NCBI GenBank assembly: GCA_017436915.1
Contig: JAFSCE010000034.1
Span: forward strand, 1-57,364
DNA length: 57,364 nt
Source of the DNA: Clostridia bacterium
GTDB lineage: Bacteria; Bacillota; Clostridia; Oscillospirales; Acutalibacteraceae
Direction of reading: 5' to 3'
A model generated the notes under the pieces. The model saw only the letters and a list, made by a program, of their open reading frames with translations, searched no databases and had not been told where the DNA came from. The translations under genes and the position numbers were made by a program. Shown one piece after another: positions 8,819 through 17,381 of the stretch (position 1 is its first letter; each line of letters opens with the position of its first letter).

Positions 8819-9779
8819 GGTGACCGTAAACGGAGCGGCGGATATGCTCGCCGCGGCTGACCGTATTCTGATCTTAATTCATCAATTCCCCGATGGCGAC
8901 ACCATCGGCTCGGGATTCGCATTGTGCCACGCGTTACAGTCGCTCGGTAAGACCGCGCGCGTTGTGTGTCACGATGCGATTCCGGAAAAGTACAACTATA
9001 TGGTGAGTGCCGTGCCGCAGCCGGATTTTGAGCCGGATTTTATCTGTGCGGTAGACGTTGCAGATGCTAAGCTGCTCGGCGAATCGTTGCAGGTATATGC
9101 GGATCGAGTGGATCTGTGTATTGATCACCACGGCTCACACCGCGAATTTGAAAAGCATTTGCTCCTCGACGCTTCGATGGGTGCGAACGCGATGATCATT
9201 CTGCAGGTGATCGAGGCCATGGGCGTTACCGTTGACCAGACGATGGCAGATTGCTTGTATACCGGTATTGCCACCGATACGGGGTGCTTTAAGTATAGCA
9301 ATACCACGCCGCTTGCGCACCGTATGGCGGCGCAGTTAATGGAGGCGGGTGCGCAGGCAGAGCCGATCAATCGTGCGATGTTTGACATTAAATCCCGCGC
9401 GCGCATGCATTTGGAAAAGCTCGCACTGCAGTCGATTTCATTCTACGATCACGATCGCACGGCGGTGATGTGTGTGACCACCGATATGATCCGCGAGAGC
9501 GGTGCCGAGGAAAACGATATGGAGGGCTTGTCCCCGCTGACACGGCAGATCGAAGGTGTCTGGGTCGGCGTCATGCTACGTGAAAAAGCGGATGGGGATT
9601 ACAAAGTCAGTATCCGTACCGGTACACACGCCGATGCTGCGGCAATCTGTGGATTGCTCGGCGGCGGCGGCCATCCGCGTGCGGCGGGCTGTACGCTGTC
9701 GGGTACGACGGATGAGGTGATCGCGCAGGTGCGCGATGCCATTCAACGTGCCGTGCCGCGGATCACCGAGGTGAAATAA
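8811..9779 (+). CDS. nrnA: Bifunctional oligoribonuclease / pAp phosphatase (DHH/DHHA1)
   Basis: 322 residues. NrnA degrades short RNA oligonucleotides and dephosphorylates 3'-phosphoadenosine-5'-phosphate. The DHH domain has HQFPDGDTIGSG near residue 23 and DHHGSH near residue 104 as metal ligands; the DHHA1 domain ends in GGGGHPRAAGC. The position between rbfA and truB is the common Bacillota arrangement. Its stop overlaps the truB start by one base (TAATG). Confidence 0.93.
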   Translation: MSKVTVNGAADMLAAADRILILIHQFPDGDTIGSGFALCHALQSLGKTARVVCHDAIPEKYNYMVSAVPQPDFEPDFICAVDVADAKLLGESLQVYADRVDLCIDHHGSHREFEKHLLLDASMGANAMIILQVIEAMGVTVDQTMADCLYTGIATDTGCFKYSNTTPLAHRMAAQLMEAGAQAEPINRAMFDIKSRARMHLEKLALQSISFYDHDRTAVMCVTTDMIRESGAEENDMEGLSPLTRQIEGVWVGVMLREKADGDYKVSIRTGTHADAAAICGLLGGGGHPRAAGCTLSGTTDEVIAQVRDAIQRAVPRITEVK

Positions 9780-10666
9780 TGGACGGCATTTTATGTGTGG
9801 ACAAGCCGCAGGAAATGACTTCGTTTTCCTGTTGTGCGTTACTCAGGCGGTTGACCGGCGAGAAAAAGGTCGGTCACGCGGGCACGTTAGACCCGATGGC
9901 GACGGGTGTATTGCCGCTGATGTTCGGCAAGGCAACGCGCGCCATCCCGCTGTTGCCCACACACGACAAACGGTATCACGCAACGTTGCAATTCGGCAAG
10001 CGCAGTGATACCTTGGATATTTGGGGCAACGTGACCGAAACCGGGCACGCGCTCCCCACAGTAGAGGCAATCGAGGCGGCACTGCCCGCCTTTCGCGGCG
10101 AAATCTTGCAGGTGCCGCCGATGATGTCGGCACTTAAAAAAGACGGCGTACGATTGTACGATCTGGCAAGACAAGGCATTGAGATCAAGCGGGAAGCGCG
10201 CCCAATCACGATCTACTCATTGGAGATGGTAGCGTACGACGCCGACAACGGGCTGTTGCAACTTCGTTGTGATTGTTCGGCGGGCACATATATTCGCACG
10301 TTGTGCGACGATTTAGGAAATCTGCTTGGCTGCGGTGCGGTGATGACCGCACTTCGGCGTGAAGCGGCGGCAGGGTACGCGTTATCCGCGTGCTTGACGC
10401 CCGACGAGTGCCGAAAAGCGGCCGAGGACGGCAGTTTGTCCGGCAAAATTTTACCGGTGGATACGGCGTTTACCGTGTATCCGGCCGTGACGGTAACGGC
10501 AGCGCAGGCAGTGCGCTTTCGCAACGGTGGCGAGTTGTCGGTGGATCGTGTAAGCGGTCTGCCGCAGGATGCCGAGACGGTGCGCATCTATGATCCGGAG
10601 CAAACTTTTTTAGGACTCGGCCGTGCGGACGCGGAAGCGGTGCGCGTGTTGCGTATATTCGTATAA
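9779..10666 (+). CDS. truB: tRNA pseudouridine-55 synthase
   Basis: 295 residues. TruB makes pseudouridine 55 in the T loop of tRNAs. The catalytic motif GHAGTLDPMATGVL, with the active aspartate, lies near residue 40, and the family stretch VPPMMSALKKDGVRLYDLARQG near 115. The C-terminal part resembles a PUA-like extension. The usual next gene, ribF, is not here; an anchored protein of unknown function follows instead. Confidence 0.95.
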   Translation: MDGILCVDKPQEMTSFSCCALLRRLTGEKKVGHAGTLDPMATGVLPLMFGKATRAIPLLPTHDKRYHATLQFGKRSDTLDIWGNVTETGHALPTVEAIEAALPAFRGEILQVPPMMSALKKDGVRLYDLARQGIEIKREARPITIYSLEMVAYDADNGLLQLRCDCSAGTYIRTLCDDLGNLLGCGAVMTALRREAAAGYALSACLTPDECRKAAEDGSLSGKILPVDTAFTVYPAVTVTAAQAVRFRNGGELSVDRVSGLPQDAETVRIYDPEQTFLGLGRADAEAVRVLRIFV

Positions 10667-10681
10667 AGGAGGTATTCCTGT

Positions 10682-11440
10682 ATGAGCGAAGAAGAGATCC
10701 GTTTGGAACAAGAGGAGAACCGTGAACCGATCGCGGAAGAGGTACCGGTTTCGGTGCGTGTCAAACGCCATCGTCGGATTCGGTATGCGGCGCCGCTCGG
10801 CTTTTTGGTGCTGTTGTTTGCGTTGATCGGGGTGATCTCGGTCGTTGTCACGGCGATCGGCTGGATCGTGCAGGCAAACGACGATACGGCACTGCGCGAA
10901 GAATTGTACACGTTTCTTGATCCGGTGATGCAGTTCTGCCCGTCGGAATTTGACAGTGTGGATGACACGGAGGATGCCGATCCGTTGCTGCTTGCGGCGG
11001 TGTACCGCGTATCCGAGGCGGAGCGCATCCGTCAGTTACGAGAGCGGGATGAGGAGTGCGCGTATCCGGTGGAGGAAACGCAGTATCGCATGATCGTGCC
11101 GCAGACGACCATTGAGGAATCGTATCGGTATCTGTTTGGTGAAGCAACTCTCACACACCGCACCATTGGCGACGTGGAGTACAAGACCGAAAACAACTGT
11201 TATTACGTGCCGATGACGATCAACACCTCGGGCTATAAACCGGTGCTGGGTAAGATCACGCATAAAAGGGACGTCTATACCGTGCAGGTGGCGTACGTAT
11301 CCGTTGCGGATATTCAGTACGATGAGCGCGGCAACGCCATTGAGCCGACGATTGACATGGCAAAATACAGCCAACGCTATACCGTGCGACAAAACGACGA
11401 CGGCGGTTGGACGCTGCTTTCGGTTTCGGCAAATAAATAA
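10682..11440 (+). CDS. Single-pass membrane-anchored protein of unknown function
   Basis: 252 residues. An acidic then basic cytoplasmic N-terminus of about 37 residues is followed by one membrane helix (about 38-62) and a roughly 190-residue domain outside the membrane. It starts after a good AAAGGAGG site 16 bases from truB, so it is the last gene of the rimP-truB operon and a terminator follows. I recognise no family. The outer part has alternating beta-rich stretches such as NNCYYVPMTINTSG, so a folded extracytoplasmic domain is likely. Confidence 0.7.
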   Translation: MSEEEIRLEQEENREPIAEEVPVSVRVKRHRRIRYAAPLGFLVLLFALIGVISVVVTAIGWIVQANDDTALREELYTFLDPVMQFCPSEFDSVDDTEDADPLLLAAVYRVSEAERIRQLRERDEECAYPVEETQYRMIVPQTTIEESYRYLFGEATLTHRTIGDVEYKTENNCYYVPMTINTSGYKPVLGKITHKRDVYTVQVAYVSVADIQYDERGNAIEPTIDMAKYSQRYTVRQNDDGGWTLLSVSANK

Positions 11441-11445
11441 AACAC

Positions 11446-11481
11446 AAAGCGGGCTCGCGATTTTCGCGAGCCCGCTTTTTT
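11446..11481. terminator. Bidirectional intrinsic terminator
   Basis: A 15-bp perfect stem (AAAGCGGGCTCGCGA / TCGCGAGCCCGCTTT, loop TTT) followed by T's. It ends the rimP operon and, read on the other strand, the Suf pair. Confidence 0.92.
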
Positions 11482-11482
11482 C

Positions 11483-12400
11483 TTATTTTAAGAATCCGTT
11501 GATGATCTGTTCTTCCGCCTCTTGTTCGGTGAGGCCGAGGGTCATTAGTTTGGTCAGTTGTTCGCCTGCGATCTTGCCGATCGCCGCCTCGTGAATGAGA
11601 CTGGCTTCCAGGTGATTGGCGGTGATCTCGGGGATCGCGCAAACGCTGGCGTCGTCCATCAAGATGGCATCACATTCCGTGTGACCGGCACAACGGTTGT
11701 TGCCGTTGATGCGGGATAAAAACCGCTGTTTGGAACGGTCTTTTGCGACTGAGCGGGAGATCACGTTGGCGGAACAATCTTCGCCGTTTAGGTCAACGGT
11801 AAAATCCGTTTCGGCAAACTGATCGCCGTGTGTCATTAACTTTTCACGGATAACCAGCGAAGCGCTGTCTGCGAGGGTGGCGTTGGTAACGCGTTTGGTG
11901 GAATCGACACCCTTGATCTGGGTGGTTTCGAGTTCCATGGACGCGCCTTCCTCGAGCACGATAACGGTGTGCGGATTCATCACGCGCTTGCCGTTTCCGT
12001 CGCCGTCACCGTAGTGCTTTTCGACATACCGTACTTTGGCATTTTTCCCAACAAAGAAAGAATGAACGCCGTCGTGACGGGATTCGTCGTCGCCGCTGTT
12101 GTGAATGCCGCAGCCGGCGACAATGGTGACGTCGGCATCATCGCCGATGAAGAAGTCGTTATATACCAGTTCGGTGAGTCCGCTTTGGCTGATGATGACC
12201 GGAATATGCACGCTCTCGCCCTTGGTGCCGGGCTTGATGCGAATGTCGATGCCTGGCTTGTCCGTTTTGGTCACAATATCAATGTTGGCGGTGGTGCTGC
12301 GGCCTGATAGTTCGCCGTTTGCGCGGATGTTATAGGCGCCTTCCGGAACGCTGTGAAGGTCGGCAACCGCCTCCAGTAGAGTTTTTTCGATTGTATCCAT
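11483..12400 (-). CDS. SufB/SufD-family Fe-S cluster assembly scaffold (short form)
   Basis: 305 residues from ATG 12400, chosen because AGGAG lies just upstream; a longer frame begins earlier without such a site. The C-terminal block HEAAIGKIAGEQLTKLMTLGLTEQEAEEQII is the SufB/SufD family signature. At about 305 residues it is much shorter than classical SufB (about 470) or SufD (about 420). With sufC it matches the two-gene SUF-like minimal systems described for anaerobes. It would form a scaffold with the ATPase on which Fe-S clusters are built. No sufS or sufU is nearby. Confidence 0.82.
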   Translation of the reverse strand: MDTIEKTLLEAVADLHSVPEGAYNIRANGELSGRSTTANIDIVTKTDKPGIDIRIKPGTKGESVHIPVIISQSGLTELVYNDFFIGDDADVTIVAGCGIHNSGDDESRHDGVHSFFVGKNAKVRYVEKHYGDGDGNGKRVMNPHTVIVLEEGASMELETTQIKGVDSTKRVTNATLADSASLVIREKLMTHGDQFAETDFTVDLNGEDCSANVISRSVAKDRSKQRFLSRINGNNRCAGHTECDAILMDDASVCAIPEITANHLEASLIHEAAIGKIAGEQLTKLMTLGLTEQEAEEQIINGFLK

Positions 12401-12411
12401 AAGGTTTCTCC

Positions 12412-13137
12412 TTATTTTAACTTGTCTGTCAAAGCGGAGCAAGGACCGCTTTGGTTTAACATCTTGGGTAGAATGACATCGGGTGTGCCGATATCCGAAA
12501 CGGTGCCGTTTGCTACGACTACGATTTTATCGGCAATTTTCAGGATGCGTTCCTGATGCGAGATGATGAGGATGGAGCCGCCCTTTTTCTCGTGCATGTT
12601 TTCAAACACCTGAATGAGGTTTTGGAAGCTCCACAGGTCAATACCGGCCTCGGGTTCGTCAAAGATAGACAGCTTGGTGCCGCGGATCATCACGGTGGCG
12701 ATCTCAATACGCTTCAGCTCACCGCCCGACAAACTGGCGTTGACTTCGCGGTGGATATAATCCTTTGCGCACAAGCCCACTTCCGAGAGATAGGAGCACG
12801 CCTCCGACACCGACATAGGTTTCCCGGCTGCCAAGGACAGCAGATCGTGTACCGTGATGCCCTTAAAACGCACCGGCTGTTGAAAGGCAAAACTGACGCC
12901 TTTTTTGGCGCGTTCGGTGATCGAAAGGTGCGTGATATCCTCGCCATCCAGCAAGATCTGCCCTGAGGTGGGGGGGAGGATACCTGCAACGATCTTGGCG
13001 AGCGTGGATTTACCGCCGCCGTTCGGGCCGGTGATCGCCACGAACCGTTCGTCGACCGTTAGGTTAATGTCGTTTAAAATGTCAATGGGCTTGTCTCCGT
13101 CGGTGACGGTATACCCAATATGTTTCAGTTCGAGCAT
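12412..13137 (-). CDS. sufC: SufC-type ABC ATPase for Fe-S cluster assembly
   Basis: 241 residues from ATG 13137, which has GGGAGG at the right distance. Walker A is GPNGGGKSTLAK, the signature is LSGGELKRIEIA and Walker B leads into DEPEAGIDLWS. The SufC-specific features are the short signature with ELKR and the SILIISHQERIL stretch. It is a soluble ATPase that drives the SufB-type scaffold, not a membrane transporter; no permease is nearby. It lies 11 bases upstream of its partner. Confidence 0.85.
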   Translation of the reverse strand: MLELKHIGYTVTDGDKPIDILNDINLTVDERFVAITGPNGGGKSTLAKIVAGILPPTSGQILLDGEDITHLSITERAKKGVSFAFQQPVRFKGITVHDLLSLAAGKPMSVSEACSYLSEVGLCAKDYIHREVNASLSGGELKRIEIATVMIRGTKLSIFDEPEAGIDLWSFQNLIQVFENMHEKKGGSILIISHQERILKIADKIVVVANGTVSDIGTPDVILPKMLNQSGPCSALTDKLK

Positions 13138-13240
13138 GGTCGTCCTCCCAAAAGATTGCATATCTTCTATAGTTTATCATGCTTTTACGTGAAATAAAAG
13201 AGGAAATGACAAGTTTTTTACGGTTACGGAATTTTTATTC

Positions 13241-13269
13241 TTGTGACTTCGGCCCCCTTGTGCTATACT
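13241..13269 (+). promoter_or_regulatory. Promoter of the leucine-rich-repeat protein gene
   Basis: TTGTGA, 17-bp spacer, TATACT with extended -10 (TGC). Located 36 bp upstream of the start codon. Confidence 0.75.
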
Positions 13270-13305
13270 GTCGGTGTATGTTGTATATAGAAAGGGTTGC
13301 CGAGA

Positions 13306-14493
13306 ATGAAAAAGCATATCTCCATCCTGCTTACAAGTATTCTTCTTTTTTCGTTGTTTTTTGCGAACACTTTTACCGTGTCGGCAGGTTTTGAAAACCA
13401 GACGTTCGAAAAGTACACCTATACCGTCCCCTCCGAAAATGAGGCGACGATTATCGACGTGCAAACCGATATCAGCGGCGAGGTCGTTATTCCCTCCTCC
13501 ATTGAAGGTAACAAGGTGACGGCTATTGATACGCGTGCGTTTGATAACTGCGATAAAATCACCACGCTAAAAATCCCCGCCGGCGTTAATTTCATCGGCG
13601 AGGCGGCGTTTGAGGAATGTACGTCGTTAACGAAGTTTATTGTTGCGTTCGGAAATAAGGATTACTGTACGCGTGACGGGGTGTTGTTTAACAAGGACAC
13701 TACCACGTTGATCTGCTATCCGCCTGCCAAAGCGAATACGGCGTATGCTATTCCCGACAGCGTGAAAAAGGTGGATACGGCGGCGATCGCATACGCTTCC
13801 CGCCTGGAGCAAATAACGGTTGCCGACAGTGTGCAGAGCTTGGGCGATCAAGCGTTTTACCGGTGCGCCGGGCTCAAGCAGATCACGTTTGGTACCGGTT
13901 TAACGAAAATTGGGGCGGAGGCGTTTGCCCATTGCTATGCGCTTGCCTCTATCACGATTCCGAACAGCGTTACGAGTGTAGGTATATCGGTTTTTGAAGA
14001 GTGCGGCAACCTGTCGGTCGTGACCATCGGTCGCGGTCTGACAGCTTTAAGCGGTACGATGTTTTTGAACTGTACCGCATTAAAGACGATCGCACTTCCG
14101 GATAACGTGACCACCATCAATGCCAGCGCTTTTTCGGGGTGCAGCGCGTTGGAAAGCATCACGATTCCTAAGACTGTAACGGGCATTGGCGGCTATGTTT
14201 TCCGCGGTTGTGACGCGCTTAAAACGATTGCGTATACGGGATTCGAAGCACAGCGCGACCTCCTTGTGATCGGTTCAAAGAACGAGACGTTGGCGGCTGC
14301 GCAGTGGCAGTATGGTGCGCCGTCGGCGGAGCCGTCCCCTGAGGATACGTCCGTTGGCCCGCAACCAATCAGCGGTCCAGACAGCAACGTTATCTGGGCG
14401 TATGTGATAATCGGCGGTATTGCGGTCGTGTTGACTGCTGTAGTGGCAGTGGTGATCATCGCGCTGGTAAAAGGCATTAAGCAAAGAACATAA
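13306..14493 (+). CDS. BspA-type leucine-rich-repeat surface protein
   Basis: 395 residues from ATG 13306 after a GAAAGGG site. A signal peptide (MKKHISILLTSILLFSLFF...) is followed by about eight LRR_5/BspA repeats of the form 'L..I.IP..V..IG..AF..C' between residues 45 and 325. A Pro/Ser-rich spacer, one membrane helix (about 365-388) and the basic tail KGIKQRT follow. There is no LPXTG motif, so it is held by the C-terminal helix with repeats facing outside. BspA-like proteins often bind host or matrix proteins; the ligand here is unknown. It stands as a single transcription unit. Confidence 0.85.
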   Translation: MKKHISILLTSILLFSLFFANTFTVSAGFENQTFEKYTYTVPSENEATIIDVQTDISGEVVIPSSIEGNKVTAIDTRAFDNCDKITTLKIPAGVNFIGEAAFEECTSLTKFIVAFGNKDYCTRDGVLFNKDTTTLICYPPAKANTAYAIPDSVKKVDTAAIAYASRLEQITVADSVQSLGDQAFYRCAGLKQITFGTGLTKIGAEAFAHCYALASITIPNSVTSVGISVFEECGNLSVVTIGRGLTALSGTMFLNCTALKTIALPDNVTTINASAFSGCSALESITIPKTVTGIGGYVFRGCDALKTIAYTGFEAQRDLLVIGSKNETLAAAQWQYGAPSAEPSPEDTSVGPQPISGPDSNVIWAYVIIGGIAVVLTAVVAVVIIALVKGIKQRT

Positions 14494-14566
14494 GCGGAAA
14501 ATACAGATGCAAACATATCTGCTTTTTCGAAAAATTGTCGGATTCGATAGGAAAGCGGAGAAACAT

Positions 14567-15385
14567 GTGAATCTATTACAAAACCTACATGTTCACACAA
14601 CCTATGCTGACGGAAAAGATTCGCCCGAAGAACTTGTGTTAAAAGCGATCGAAAAGGGGTTTCATTCGATTGGCTTTTCCGAGCATACCTATATGGACTT
14701 TTCCGACTATCCGTATCAAATGACAGTGGAAGAAATGGGTCGCTACAAAGCCGAAATACACGATCTTCGGCGAAAATATACTGACCAAATCGACATTTTT
14801 TGCGGTTTGGAGTACGACTTGTTTTCCGAAGTGCCGATTGACGATTTTGACTATATCATCGGATCGGTTCATTATCTCGATTTTGATGGCAAGAAAGTGG
14901 GCTTTGACAGAGGCGTCAAGGAAGTAGAAGCGCTTATCAACACGCATTTTTCTGGTAACAGCTTGAAGTTTGCCGAACGGTATTTTGAAATGCTTTTGTT
15001 ATTACCTCAAAAACTGAACGTTAATATTTTGGGGCATTTTGATATTTTAACAAAAACAAACGAGTTGCGAAATTTTATTGATGTCAATTCACAAGACTAT
15101 CTGAATTTCGGATATGAAGCTATTCGGAATTTGAAAGGGAAAATTCCTTTGTTTGAAGTGAATACGGGGGCCATCGCACGCGGATATCGAACGACTCCTT
15201 ATCCGCAATCGGAGTTTTTAAAAGAATTTAAAAATTGCGGCTTTGGTGCGGTGATCACGTCCGATTGTCACAATAAAAACTTTCTGGATTGCCATTACAA
15301 GGAAGCGAAAGAACTGCTGTTACAGGTAGGTTTTCGTTCACAATGGATATTAACCGATGCCGGGTTTAAAGAGGTTGCACTATGA
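14567..15385 (+). CDS. PHP-domain phosphatase, histidinol-phosphatase (HisK) like
   Basis: 272 residues from GTG 14567, chosen because GGAG lies 6 bases upstream; the frame extends further but without a ribosome binding site. Metal-binding motifs are HVHTTYADG near residue 7, GFSEH near 38, GLEYD near 80, GSVHYLD near 100, ILGHFD near 155 and SDCHN near 235. The family includes histidinol-phosphate phosphatases and sugar phosphatases. Since no his genes are nearby and the neighbours are sugar-like, a sugar or polyol phosphate substrate is as likely. It overlaps the next gene by 4 bases. Confidence 0.8.
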   Translation: MNLLQNLHVHTTYADGKDSPEELVLKAIEKGFHSIGFSEHTYMDFSDYPYQMTVEEMGRYKAEIHDLRRKYTDQIDIFCGLEYDLFSEVPIDDFDYIIGSVHYLDFDGKKVGFDRGVKEVEALINTHFSGNSLKFAERYFEMLLLLPQKLNVNILGHFDILTKTNELRNFIDVNSQDYLNFGYEAIRNLKGKIPLFEVNTGAIARGYRTTPYPQSEFLKEFKNCGFGAVITSDCHNKNFLDCHYKEAKELLLQVGFRSQWILTDAGFKEVAL

Positions 15386-16458
15386 ACGTACTGACGATCA
15401 TCATTTTAATCTTTGCCATGCTTGGTCTTGTTGATAAACTGTTAGGCAACAAGTTCGGCTTGGGAAAAGAATTTGAAAAAGGGTTTGCGCTGTTTGCACC
15501 CATGGTTTTTTCCATGCTCGGCATGCTGGTGATCGCCCCCGCCATTGGGGTGTGGCTGACGCCGTTCTTTGATTGGTTCTATTCGGTTTTTAAAATTGAT
15601 CCCTCTGTTATACCTGCATCCCTTTTCGCTAACGATATGGGCGGTATGACGCTTGCACAATCGATCTGCAAATCCGAAACCATCGGCAACTTTAATGCGT
15701 TTGTGGTATCCTCTATGTTGGGATGTGTTGTTTCTTTTACTATCCCGTTTGCCATTGGTATCGTTAAAAAAGAGCAACATAAGGAATTGTTTTTCGGTTT
15801 GCTTTGCGGCATTACCACCGTTCCGATCGGTTGTCTTGTCGGTGGTTTACTGTGCGGGATCGGTATTGTGGACCTTGTCATCAGCTTGTTACCGCTCATC
15901 GTTTTTGCGGTTGTGTTAGGTGCGGCGCTGATCCTGTTACCGAATTTCTGTATTAAGGCCTTCGTGGTGTTTGGGCACATCATTCGTTGGGTTGCCATGA
16001 TCGGTCTTGCCTGTTCTATCTTTACCTTCCTTACCAAAATCCCGGTATATGAGCATTTCGACAGCTTCGAGAATGCCGCCTTTATTTGTGCAAACGCATG
16101 CGTGACCTTATCCGGTGCTTTGCCGCTGATGTTTGTGGTATCGAAATTGCTCAACAAGCCCCTCAGTAAAGTGGGGAGCAAGATCGGCATTGATTCTTTT
16201 TCCGCTTTTTCGTTTCTTTCCACGCTTGTTACCAACGCCACCACGTTCAGTTGCATGGAAAAAATGAATAAAAAGGGCGTTGTGTTAAATTCCGCATTTG
16301 CGGTATCGGCAGCCTTTGTGTTTGGCAGCCACATGGCGTTTACCTTGGCGTTTAATGCGGATTACATCATGCCCGTAATAGTGGGGAAACTTGTTTCCGG
16401 TGTGGCAGCGGTAGTCTTGGCGATGCTGATCTATAAAGAGGATAAAACGACTGCTTAG
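15382..16458 (+). CDS. eutH: EutH-type permease
   Basis: 358 residues with about ten membrane segments. The order and motifs match EutH, the ethanolamine permease: an early GLVDKLLGNKFGLGKEFEKGF, the ASLFANDMGGMTLAQ stretch near residue 80, and a central TTVPIGCLVGGLLCG. In other bacteria eutH sits in the ethanolamine utilisation operon, but here no eutA-T gene is present; the neighbours are a PHP phosphatase and a DeoR-controlled dehydrogenase/epimerase unit. The substrate may therefore differ. Coupled to the PHP gene by an ATGA overlap. Confidence 0.82.
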   Translation: MNVLTIIILIFAMLGLVDKLLGNKFGLGKEFEKGFALFAPMVFSMLGMLVIAPAIGVWLTPFFDWFYSVFKIDPSVIPASLFANDMGGMTLAQSICKSETIGNFNAFVVSSMLGCVVSFTIPFAIGIVKKEQHKELFFGLLCGITTVPIGCLVGGLLCGIGIVDLVISLLPLIVFAVVLGAALILLPNFCIKAFVVFGHIIRWVAMIGLACSIFTFLTKIPVYEHFDSFENAAFICANACVTLSGALPLMFVVSKLLNKPLSKVGSKIGIDSFSAFSFLSTLVTNATTFSCMEKMNKKGVVLNSAFAVSAAFVFGSHMAFTLAFNADYIMPVIVGKLVSGVAAVVLAMLIYKEDKTTA

Positions 16459-16490
16459 TGATTTCTGACAGAAGGCAGAAAATACATATG

Positions 16491-16524
16491 AAAAAATGCT
16501 TGACCGTACGGTCAAGCATTTTTT
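16491..16524. terminator. Bidirectional terminator, perfect palindrome
   Basis: A 34-base perfect palindrome: six A's, TGCTTGACCGT, its complement and six T's. It separates the convergent eutH and deoR-family genes and works the same on both strands. Confidence 0.9.
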
Positions 16525-16527
16525 GTT

Positions 16528-17229
16528 TTATTCTTTATGTTCATCAATCACGTTGACATCTTTGGTGGCGCAAACATTAAAAGCAAATTTTTGATTCTTC
16601 TTACTGCTGTCACAAAGGTAGAAGCTCTCTTCGGCATTTTGCAGCATTGCTTTTTTCATAACGACTTCGCGCTCGGAAGAATCCGTGATCATACCGTCTT
16701 CGGTGTAACCGCGGCTTGAAAAGAAAAACAGATCCGCATTAATATTCGAAACGAATTTTTCCGCCTCGCTTCCGACATACGCGATGGAGTGCCTTAACAA
16801 GAGCCCACCCGTGCAATAGTTTTTGATATTCCTCTCACCTAACAGCATGGAGGTTTTTGGGCTGTTGGTAACAACGATAATGTCGCTGAATTTTTCTAAA
16901 TAAGGCACCAGATACGCGGCGGTGGTAGACGCATCAAGGAAAATGACATCACCGTTTGAAATATATTGTGATGCCTTTTCGGCAATTGTTTTCTTGGCAG
17001 CGTTGTGTTGATCTTCGCGAAACAAAAGGGGGATTTCCGTATCCGAAGTTTTTCGCAATACCACACCGCCATGGGTGCGTTGCACTTTCCCTTGTTCTTC
17101 CAGAATGGTCAAATCTCGGCGTACGGTAGGAGCGCTCACGTAAAGCAAATCGGCTAATTTTGCCACACTGACGCTTCTTTTACTTTCGAGAATTTGCATA
17201 ATTTTTTCTTGACGTTCCAGGTTGTACAT
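16528..17229 (-). CDS. DeoR-family transcriptional repressor
   Basis: 233 residues. N-terminal DeoR helix-turn-helix (residues 1-57) with SVAKLADLLYVSAPTVRRDL and the THGGVVL linker, then the sugar-phosphate-sensing domain with FLDASTTAAYLVPYL and VTNSP. DeoR proteins usually respond to a sugar phosphate. It is divergent from the dehydrogenase-epimerase unit with tandem repeats between them, so it probably represses that unit and itself. Confidence 0.9.
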   Translation of the reverse strand: MYNLERQEKIMQILESKRSVSVAKLADLLYVSAPTVRRDLTILEEQGKVQRTHGGVVLRKTSDTEIPLLFREDQHNAAKKTIAEKASQYISNGDVIFLDASTTAAYLVPYLEKFSDIIVVTNSPKTSMLLGERNIKNYCTGGLLLRHSIAYVGSEAEKFVSNINADLFFFSSRGYTEDGMITDSSEREVVMKKAMLQNAEESFYLCDSSKKNQKFAFNVCATKDVNVIDEHKE

Positions 17230-17241
17230 ATTTTAAAATCC

Positions 17242-17270
17242 TTTCGTTTATATTCGTTTATTTTCGAAAT
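17242..17270. promoter_or_regulatory. Candidate DeoR-family operator
   Basis: Two direct copies of TTCGTTTAT(A/T) with a 10-bp period followed by a third TTCG, between the divergent repressor and dehydrogenase genes. Direct repeats at one helical turn are usual for DeoR-type operators. Binding is inferred. Confidence 0.5.
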
Positions 17271-17312
17271 TGATTATAAAACGTGATTGTTGATCAATAA
17301 AATCGCCGATTC

Positions 17313-17342
17313 TTGACAGTTTGTTTTCATTTTTTGCATTAT
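17313..17342 (+). promoter_or_regulatory. Promoter of the dehydrogenase-epimerase unit
   Basis: A perfect TTGACA -35, 18-bp spacer and CATTAT -10 (17337-17342), about 40 bp before the start codon and downstream of the repeat operator. Confidence 0.6.
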
Positions 17343-17381
17343 AGCATAAAAGAGAACGGAAAGAAAGAGGGTTTTTCAAAA

